From the NCBI GenBank assembly GCA_032622095.1, contig CP136061.1:195470935-195534934 (forward strand): 64,000 nt of DNA, in the 5' to 3' direction. The position numbers were made by a program, and so were the translations under genes. The notes beneath the pieces were generated by a model that saw only the letters and a list, made by a program, of their open reading frames with translations, was not told where the DNA came from and did not search any database. This document shows, piece by piece, positions 60,001-64,000 of the stretch. The number at the start of each line of letters is the position of its first letter. Within the stretch, counting starts at the first letter, position 1. The stretch is from Siphonodentalium dalli (Eukaryota > Mollusca > Scaphopoda > Gadilida > Siphonodentaliidae).

Positions 60001-62726
60001 GGTATATAACATGTTCGTACAATGTGGCCGGTATGAAATACAGGTTGATCTTGAGCCAAGAAGTATATAAGACAATGTCGATTTCGAAGAATTTAAATAA
60101 GTAATATTGCTAATTGATTGACCAATCATTTGCTTTCAACATAACAGAAAAAACACTTCAAAACAAGCATTCCAAACAGGATAACACCACGTACATAAAA
60201 TTGCAGTCGGCACTGGTTGTTTGAACTTTCTTTTGAACAGTGAGTGTCAATTTCCATCTGACAAAGAAGCATCACTAACTGATTGCTTTGCTTTCGGTGT
60301 GAGGCCAACTGTGACAGTTGATGAATCAATGAGTAATGCGGACAATCTGCATGACTTGAATTTATAAAGTGATGTGGAATACTGGAAAAATTATGGTGAT
60401 CGATTGGGAGTGGATAATAAAGTTGCTATAATTTTAACCCTTTAGGCCATAATTAAAAAGGTATTTGTTTGTCCTCGCCCCGACCGACTCGATTTTAACG
60501 GCCGACTGGAAATTCTTTTATTGAGATTGAGAATTTTTTATTTTTTTTTTATTTATTTATTCAGTAGTGGTATGTTGTCTGAGAAGCTCATTTTCGGTCA
60601 GAAACTCCAGCAACTGTGACTGAACAGCATAATTATTTATTGTTCCTGTTGTGTTTTTCCAACTATTACATTTTTAATTTGTTTTCAAATTAATCCCTGA
60701 CTATTTATTAATATTGATACCCTCGGCCTGCACCATGGAGGGGACCCTTAATATGCCATTCCACCTTGCAAAAAAAAAAATCCCTACCTGCCTACCCACC
60801 TGAAATTTTTTGGGTAGGGGTGTGGACAAACAAACAATTTATTAATTTTGGCCTTATATAACTTTCTCCGAGTCAGGTAAAAAGTGTACATCAGAATGGT
60901 CTATTATAAATGTATTCATTTGGAGCGATATTAAGGTGATAAAAAATGTGACGACAGATAAATAAAAGTTCAGAAGGAGTCCTATTTATTGAGGGAAATG
61001 TTTAGATATCATAATTACGTTCAACAAACAACCTATGAACTTATTATCTGAACATTTTCTCCGGGATAACAACTCATTAATGATGCTTAAGTATAGAAAG
61101 GGTTAAGTTATGTTATATCCAAATTGGTAACAGGCAGTGTCAGTCCTATGCCACATGTATGATCTGTTGCTCAGTCAGCGTTTGGTCGTTTATAATTGTC
61201 TTTTATGTTTGTCATATTATCATTATGTGTATAATTCCATTCTTCACAGAAGCATTGCTAACTGATCACTTTGCGTTAAGACTGACTGTTGTTATATGGA
61301 TACGTTGTGTGTGAATTAAATAATCCAAATTCGCGACAAAATAATGTAATAGTGTTATTCTGAGATAAATCTGTTATGTTGTATACGGTTCCATTTATTT
61401 TCAGCTATACATTCCTCCGACTTCACAAGAATATCCTTATGTGGCATAACACTCTGTTGTCAATTTCTTTTGTACAATGTATGAACAAATTACCCAAACT
61501 TATTAGTATTTAGTTTCACATTTTAGCGTTCTTGAAATTAACATGTCTACGTTCATTTAAAACAAAACCAAACATTTTACCGCATGGCTACTCTACTTCA
61601 AAATTGCTTTAATTCTGTTAATTGATACAAAAAATTTAACGTTCTATTTTCTCAAAACCGAGGCTTCTAACATACATGTAAAATGAACTCTCAGAACTGA
61701 ATTAAAGAATATAAATGCACACTTAGGACCACCATTAAGCCGGTACATGGCATGTGCATTCTTTGTCTGATAACAAAACAGGCCTGGTTGCCCTCGGGTG
61801 ACATTCCATGTCGAGAGCAGGCTACAAATCCCTGTCTCTCAATCAATGGCGGGCGACAACTGTTTATTGTTGAAGTTTTCAGCAATGATATTTAAATGTT
61901 TTAATCTTCTAAATGACTAATGAGTCTAGTGGCTTAGTTGATGTTTCTTGGATTCTCCCATTCAGTTATAAAAGTATACATTGGAATGGTCTATTATTCA
62001 TTTGGAGGGATGTTCAGGTAATTAAAGCAGCTGACAGACAGATGGAAAACTAATACAAGTGTAGAAGGATTCATATTCTTTTCAATCTTTTGTGGGAAAT
62101 GTTCAGATAATAAGTTCAACAAATGACCTATAGTTTAAACTTATTATCTGAACATTTCCTAAGGGAACTACTCGTCAATGAGTATTTAGTATAGAAAGGG
62201 TTGAATAACAGTTTGAAGTAGTGACATAAGATTATGATGTGTCTTTTAAATTGTCACATATATTATATGAAGCCTGAAGAAACAATTTCACTGTTGTTAA
62301 TTTTTCTGCAGCTCTGATGTAATTGTCAGTTTTGGACCCCATTTCGAAATCTCTGCAGCCTCACACAACAACTCCGCCTTTTATTTATAGTACCCAGTAG
62401 CTCCTGTCTGCCAGAGCCCCCCCCCCCCCCCCCCCCCCCCCTGTTGGGGATCATAGACCCTGCGTCAGGGAAATCCTGGTGCCACTCCTGCTGCTTATGT
62501 GATACAACACAGCCGACGCATCACAGCTGTCTAAACACATTAGTGATATTGTGTGTAATACTCAAATTCCAATGCAACGGAATAGTCTAAACACTCCTTT
62601 ATGAAACTTGTTTTGTTATAGAATATCAGTACTTAATCTATTTGTGTTTCTCTCAACAGGTGCAATAATGTTCTTTACATCCGAGGAGTTGATGAGGAGG
62701 ACGAAGAAGGAGAAATGAAAGACTGA
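42831..62726 (+). CDS. SNRPF: Small nuclear ribonucleoprotein F (Sm protein F), four coding exons
   Basis: SmF is one of seven Sm proteins that form the ring on U1, U2, U4 and U5 snRNAs. Exons 58294-58419, 59862-59926 and 62660-62726 are unmistakable. Exon 2 carries the Sm1 fold ([40 protein letters not shown]). Exon 3 reads [15 protein letters not shown]. Exon 4 has the Sm2 motif [11 protein letters not shown] and an acidic tail [11 protein letters not shown] before TGA. These give 85 residues, against 86 in human. The first codon(s) must come from a separate exon. The best candidate is ATGGCAACAGCA at 42831-42842 with donor GTGAGTAT in phase 0, giving MATA before TLPINPKPF and an 89 aa protein. 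Intron 1 would be ~15.4 kb, filled by a LINE, nested DNA transposons and a satellite-bearing TIR element. Confidence 0.92.
43778..43941 (+). pseudogene. LINE pol fragment, 5'-truncated (endonuclease-RT linker)
   Basis: An open frame reads [20 protein letters not shown] and [12 protein letters not shown], the typical linker between endonuclease and reverse transcriptase in CR1/Jockey-group LINEs. It stops at the TCA duplication of an inserted element and resumes in the same reading frame at 49005. The endonuclease domain is missing. Confidence 0.8.
44014..45256. mobile_element. hAT-type non-autonomous transposon, 8-bp TSD
   Basis: 1,243 bp. Ends are TAGTGCTGGGCGGTATTT and its inverse, followed inward by ACCGCGGTA/TATACCG-rich sequence. 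Perfect CATGTAGG duplications lie at 44006-44013 and 45257-45264. Removing it leaves GTAGGTAGGGAAATTTTT as in the relative at 52164. Several open frames inside show no transposase motif. Confidence 0.85.
46218..46500. repeat. Three ~100-bp direct repeats
   Basis: ATAATGATTGATTCTGGTTA occurs near 46221, 46317 and 46425, twice followed by TCACTYRG..CAGGYATAAAGGAACAAA. Confidence 0.75.
46740..47068. mobile_element. TTAA-flanked MITE
   Basis: Ends CCTCTTCGCTGCTA and its inverse, flanked by TTAA at 46736-46739 and 47069-47072. Interior has GTCCGTAGTA.CTACGGAC palindromes and ACGT-rich motifs. PiggyBac-type by TSD. Confidence 0.78.
48010..48065. repeat. Poly-A/poly-T homopolymer tract
   Basis: A run of ~14 A followed directly by ~35 T, then TGGGTTGAA repeats. 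Length is unreliable in any assembly. Confidence 0.85.
48640..48790. repeat. Dispersed repeat shared with 57765-57890
   Basis: CCAAACAAGGCATAA, AGCAGGCATGAGATCCACTC and CAACCCATCACACACCTG occur in the same order at both sites, the second with a 6-bp insertion. Confidence 0.75.
49005..50624 (+). pseudogene. LINE reverse transcriptase pseudogene (CR1/Jockey-like)
   Basis: Continues the fragment at 43778-43941. RT landmarks in order: [84 protein letters not shown], and the catalytic FADD box at 49712-49723. The C-terminal section ([29 protein letters not shown]) follows to TGA at 50622-50624. Inactivated by in-frame TGA 49181-49183 and TAG 49970-49972, a 9-bp insertion near 49051, and a 104-bp hairpin element that shifts the frame. 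Sense orientation within SNRPF intron 1. Confidence 0.93.
50209..50312. mobile_element. 104-bp hairpin MITE inside the LINE
   Basis: An almost perfect palindrome: CACAGGTCCCCAGAACAAAA at left and its inverse at right, stem ~45 bp. Flanked by TGGAGGGG and TGGAGGAG (8 bp, one mismatch), suggesting a hAT-type duplication. LINE coding resumes after it. Confidence 0.78.
50626..52062. other. SNRPF intron 1, mostly unannotated
   Basis: LINE 3' tail region, then AT-rich sequence. A block near 51255-51335 (TTTTGAAAATGTGCTGAAAG...ACTGATGCAGTTACT) recurs near 52600-52670. Confidence 0.5.
52066..52160. mobile_element. Truncated family A MITE
   Basis: AAAGGTACACAATCCGATTC, GGTCCCCGTATCATCAGATT and CAACAACAATAACATTTCTT match one end of family A. 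It is cut off by the element starting at 52164. Confidence 0.7.
52164..52450. mobile_element. Partial GGCC-type element (relative of 43942 copy)
   Basis: GCCAAATAAAAAAGATAATA, TGTTTCCGATAACGGAGA, TTAGGGTAGGTAGGTAGGGA and AGAAATATTGAACTACCT follow in the same order as 43942-45400, but without the hAT insertion. Right end not found. Confidence 0.7.
53044..53904 (+). repeat. 87/88-bp satellite array, block 1 (~10 units)
   Basis: Unit reads ACCCCGCAAAAATTGTCGTC GCTATATAGAGAAGACAGAT, then TTTACAAGGTCATAACAATC TCGTATGCCCCGTGTAAAAC TTATATT. Most units are 87 bp, so one frame stays open across many units. Units with TTTTACACGGGTC are 88 bp. Confidence 0.95.
53905..54218. repeat. 314-bp spacer between satellite blocks, copy 1
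   Basis: Begins with ACATTAACATTAACATTT-like repeats and TTGACATAATACACCCACGC, and ends GTTTTTCACATCTTG. An apparently identical copy is at 55793-56106. Confidence 0.9.
54219..55792 (+). repeat. 87/88-bp satellite array, block 2 (~18 units)
   Basis: Same unit as block 1 with more variants (TATTCCGC, TTGTTGTCG, TATGGAGAAG, ATTATCCCGCAACAATT). Contains the longest continuous open frame (54660-55496), made wholly of repeats. Confidence 0.95.
55793..56106. repeat. 314-bp spacer between satellite blocks, copy 2
   Basis: Matches 53905-54218 at an offset of 1,888 bp with no difference that I can see. Confidence 0.9.
56107..56820 (+). repeat. 87/88-bp satellite array, block 3 (~8 units)
   Basis: The first ~630 bp repeat 54219-54852 exactly as far as I can see. 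After about 56741 the units diverge and the array decays into GACCCGGCAAAAGTTTG. Confidence 0.93.
57168..57303. repeat. 136-bp nested palindrome
   Basis: 44-bp outer arms (TTACACGGCTTGTTGATGGG ... and exact inverse) enclose a second hairpin, CTCGTATCCCCC/GGGGGATACGAG. A single related arm, CATACCACGCCGTATCCC, lies at ~52982 near the left TIR. Confidence 0.88.
57314..57549. repeat. Foldback arms at the right end of the TIR element
   Basis: CAAATACACTTATGTGCTCT and the AACAACATGGTAA block are mirrored after ~35 bp by TTACCATGTTGTTTGC and ACACATCAGTGTATTTGGCA. Confidence 0.8.
57765..57890. repeat. Dispersed repeat, second copy of 48640-48790
   Basis: Same block order as the first copy; it runs directly into a family A MITE fragment. 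Confidence 0.72.
57891..58021. mobile_element. Truncated family A MITE
   Basis: GGGCTTTGATGGGTGGGTTC, CCGAAGAAATAGTAATTTAG and TTAAATCAGATTATGGATAT then TTAA form the right part of family A. It ends 273 bp before SNRPF exon 2. Confidence 0.72.
58294..58419 (+). CDS. SNRPF: SNRPF exon 2 (Sm1 motif)
   Basis: Acceptor CTTTTTCAG, donor GTAAGC; 42 codons in phase 0, near-identical to vertebrate SmF over this segment. Confidence 0.97.
58591..58788. mobile_element. Mariner-like MITE copy (family B)
   Basis: 198 bp, CAGTCATGCTCTAAATAATC at left and GAGCATTACTG at right, flanked by TA on both sides. Lies against the 3' end of a minus-strand LINE fragment. Confidence 0.8.
58797..59400 (-). pseudogene. 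Degenerate LINE 3' fragment (RT C-terminal region)
   Basis: The minus strand encodes [20 protein letters not shown] near 58868-58810, the usual C-terminal WNSLP motif of CR1/Jockey-group LINEs. Upstream on that strand, around 59380-59155, lies a CINGNEIH...EKDLVLAWI...SLKFT stretch, the K-D-L-G-V segment. Several frameshifts and stops lie between. Antisense to SNRPF, in intron 2. Confidence 0.75.
59862..59926 (+). CDS. SNRPF: SNRPF exon 3
   Basis: Acceptor TCTTTTCAG, donor GTAAAA. Twenty-one codons plus two bases of the split Arg. Encodes [12 protein letters not shown] and GNLGELTI. Confidence 0.97.
60241..60367 (+). other. Exon-like open stretch in SNRPF intron 3 (possible alternative last exon)
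   Basis: Preceded by acceptor CTTTCTTTTGAACAG. One base plus 41 codons ([18 protein letters not shown] ... NLHDLNL) run to TAA at 60365-60367, with AATAAA about 45 bp on. The phase suits splicing from SNRPF exon 3. A decayed copy of the core (AGAAGCATTGCTAACTGATC) is at ~61251, so it may be repeat-derived. No family recognised. Confidence 0.3.
60760..60855. mobile_element. GGCC-type element remnant
   Basis: CCCTACCTGCCTACCCACCTG, 'GGGTAGGGG' and AATTTATTAATTTTGGCC before TTA resemble the right end of the 46625 family. Confidence 0.45.
60885..61110 (+). repeat. Dispersed repeat (family D)
   Basis: CAGAATGGTCTATTAT, GGGAAATGTTTAGATA, ACTTATTATCTGAACATTTT and AGTATAGAAAGGGTTAA blocks in family order. 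Confidence 0.65.
61965..62205 (+). repeat. Dispersed repeat (family D), best copy
   Basis: TGGAATGGTCTATTATTCAT, GGGAAATGTTCAGATAATAA with its inverse TTATTATCTGAACATTTCCT, then GAGTATTTAGTATAGAAAGG. Contains a ~20-bp hairpin. Confidence 0.7.
62426..62452. repeat. Poly-C tract
   Basis: About 25 C in a row, 210 bp before the SNRPF terminal exon. Confidence 0.9.
62660..62726 (+). CDS. SNRPF: SNRPF terminal exon (Sm2 motif, acidic tail)
   Basis: Acceptor TCTCAACAG. The first base completes Arg, then [20 protein letters not shown], Asp and TGA at 62724-62726. Confidence 0.97.
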
Positions 62727-63521
62727 GTTGTTGTTTATCATTATTCTGTCATCTGATCATGGGAATGGTCATTGGAAGGAGAATATCGAGTCTTACATGG
62801 CTATCAATTCTGTCTGTGCCAATGATGTTCTAGCGGGCTTGTTGGTTGATAAAAGACTACAAGAAAAGATAAAATTTGAGACCAGCCAGGATGACTATCA
62901 AAACATTTGAGCTATAGTTGTTTAGTTAATGTGGCTGACATTCCGAACGGCGTATGGCGAACAAACCTCTACAAGACAGAGCCATTGATTGATAAATAGT
63001 ACAAATTTAGTCCTTCGCTGCTCTCAGTTACTGCCTGTAATATGAAATTTAACTTGGGAGCCTGCTAAACAATTATAATATCTACTCATACCCATAATAA
63101 GAGGACTATGGCTAGGGTTGTCATGATTATTCATATTGTGGATTATTATTCAATCAGGCTTTACATTTTGTAAAAAGTGCAGAGCGTAAAAGGGCCCTAT
63201 GTTTCCTATGACAGGGTTGATTTTCATATCAAATATGGAATTCTGTATTTTCAGGGATCAAGGATTCTTATGTTACAGTTCGGTGGTAATTGACAGAACC
63301 CAATATTAAACAATGATTTGAGAAACATTTTCCCTGGGATGCAAAACTTCAATATAGGTCTTTCAATATAGGTCTTTGAATTTTGTTACTGATCACATTT
63401 TCTCCTTTATAGTTTACACGCATCAGTCATAACAATCAATAATTTTCGTACCAAGATTTTGGGTTCATAAAAAATTCACAAATCAGCAAATGATAATAAA
63501 AGAAATGCAATTTGAGGACTA
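62727..63521 (+). other. SNRPF 3' UTR and downstream sequence
   Basis: Unique sequence after the stop codon. A 60-codon frame (62728-62910) lies in it but has no support as a gene. Confidence 0.5.
63495..63500 (+). terminator. SNRPF: Candidate SNRPF polyadenylation signal
   Basis: First canonical AATAAA after the stop (~770 nt). A weaker ATTAAA lies at 63305-63310. It is ~20 bp before a mariner-like MITE. Confidence 0.35.
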
Positions 63522-63716
63522 CAGTAATGCCCTAAATAATCGACTTCTTAACCACAGCAGAATTATGGGTAACTTTTCAGGATTTAGTCGGATATATGGC
63601 TTGTTGTCATTCTACGGAAAGCTCTCAGTGAGAGCTTTCCGATGAATGGCAACAAGCCATATTTCCGACTAAATCCTGAAAAATTACCCATAATTCTGCT
63701 GTGGTTAAGGAGTCGA
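63522..63716. mobile_element. Mariner-like MITE copy (family B), right end lost
   Basis: Starts CAGTAATGCCCTAAATAATC after TA. Both foldback arms are present, but the terminal TAGGGCATTACTG is missing. Confidence 0.75.
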
Positions 63717-64000
63717 ATCAACTTTGATCATTTCATGAGCCTTGATGCTTATAAGGCCCTGTAAATGCTACACACAGGGCTCTTTGCAGGGCTTTGGCTC
63801 GTTTGTCCCATCAAAATGCAAAGCCTGAATCGATAAGGCACAAATTTCTATGTATTAAATGGCATATGACATAACATGTACTGATACTCAGGCAGAAATT
63901 AGTCAAAAGCATCATAGCATGTTGCATTTTTGGATGTTCCCTTCAAATATATATTCAAGCTATTATGGTTTCATAAATGTATACAGGATTTTATAGATTG

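Overview
This is a 64 kb stretch of an AT-rich animal nuclear genome. It carries parts of three conserved spliced genes whose introns and flanks are full of non-autonomous transposons. The coding sequence is clearly metazoan. The repeat style (many foldback MITEs, GGAC-tailed tandem repeats, TIR elements carrying internal satellites) suggests a marine lophotrochozoan, most likely a mollusc. That taxonomic call is inference.

Gene layout. (1) UROC1 (urocanate hydratase), + strand: the last eight coding exons, 4772-18999, encode about 230 C-terminal residues; earlier exons lie left of the window. (2) MED20 (Mediator head subunit), - strand: four coding exons, 42380 down to 21410, encode 208 aa. 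It converges tail-to-tail with UROC1. (3) SNRPF (Sm protein F of the spliceosome), + strand: exons at 58294-58419, 59862-59926 and 62660-62726, plus a probable first coding exon at 42831-42842. MED20 and SNRPF then diverge from one ~450 bp promoter region (42381-42830), and each has a very short first coding exon followed by a ~15 kb first intron. All listed exons have AG/GT borders and compatible phases.

Mobile DNA fills the rest. Supported by TIRs and target-site duplications (TSDs): two hAT-type elements (11031-12009, 44014-45256), a TIR element with inverted terminal 16-bp arrays (29151-30405), a nested set of GGCC-ended, 3-bp-TSD elements (43942-49004 containing 46625-48172) that splits a LINE, TTAA-ended MITEs, TA-flanked mariner-like MITEs, and two Helitron-like elements abutting head-to-tail (32950-34526). 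The most striking structure is a 4.7 kb TIR element (52885-57592) in SNRPF intron 1. It holds about 36 copies of an 87/88-bp repeat, part of which is duplicated at a 1,888-bp offset.

The three genes are housekeeping or metabolic genes with no shared pathway. MED20/SNRPF may share a promoter. No RNA genes, CRISPR arrays or prokaryotic features were found. Element boundaries and repeat identities were read by eye, without alignment software.
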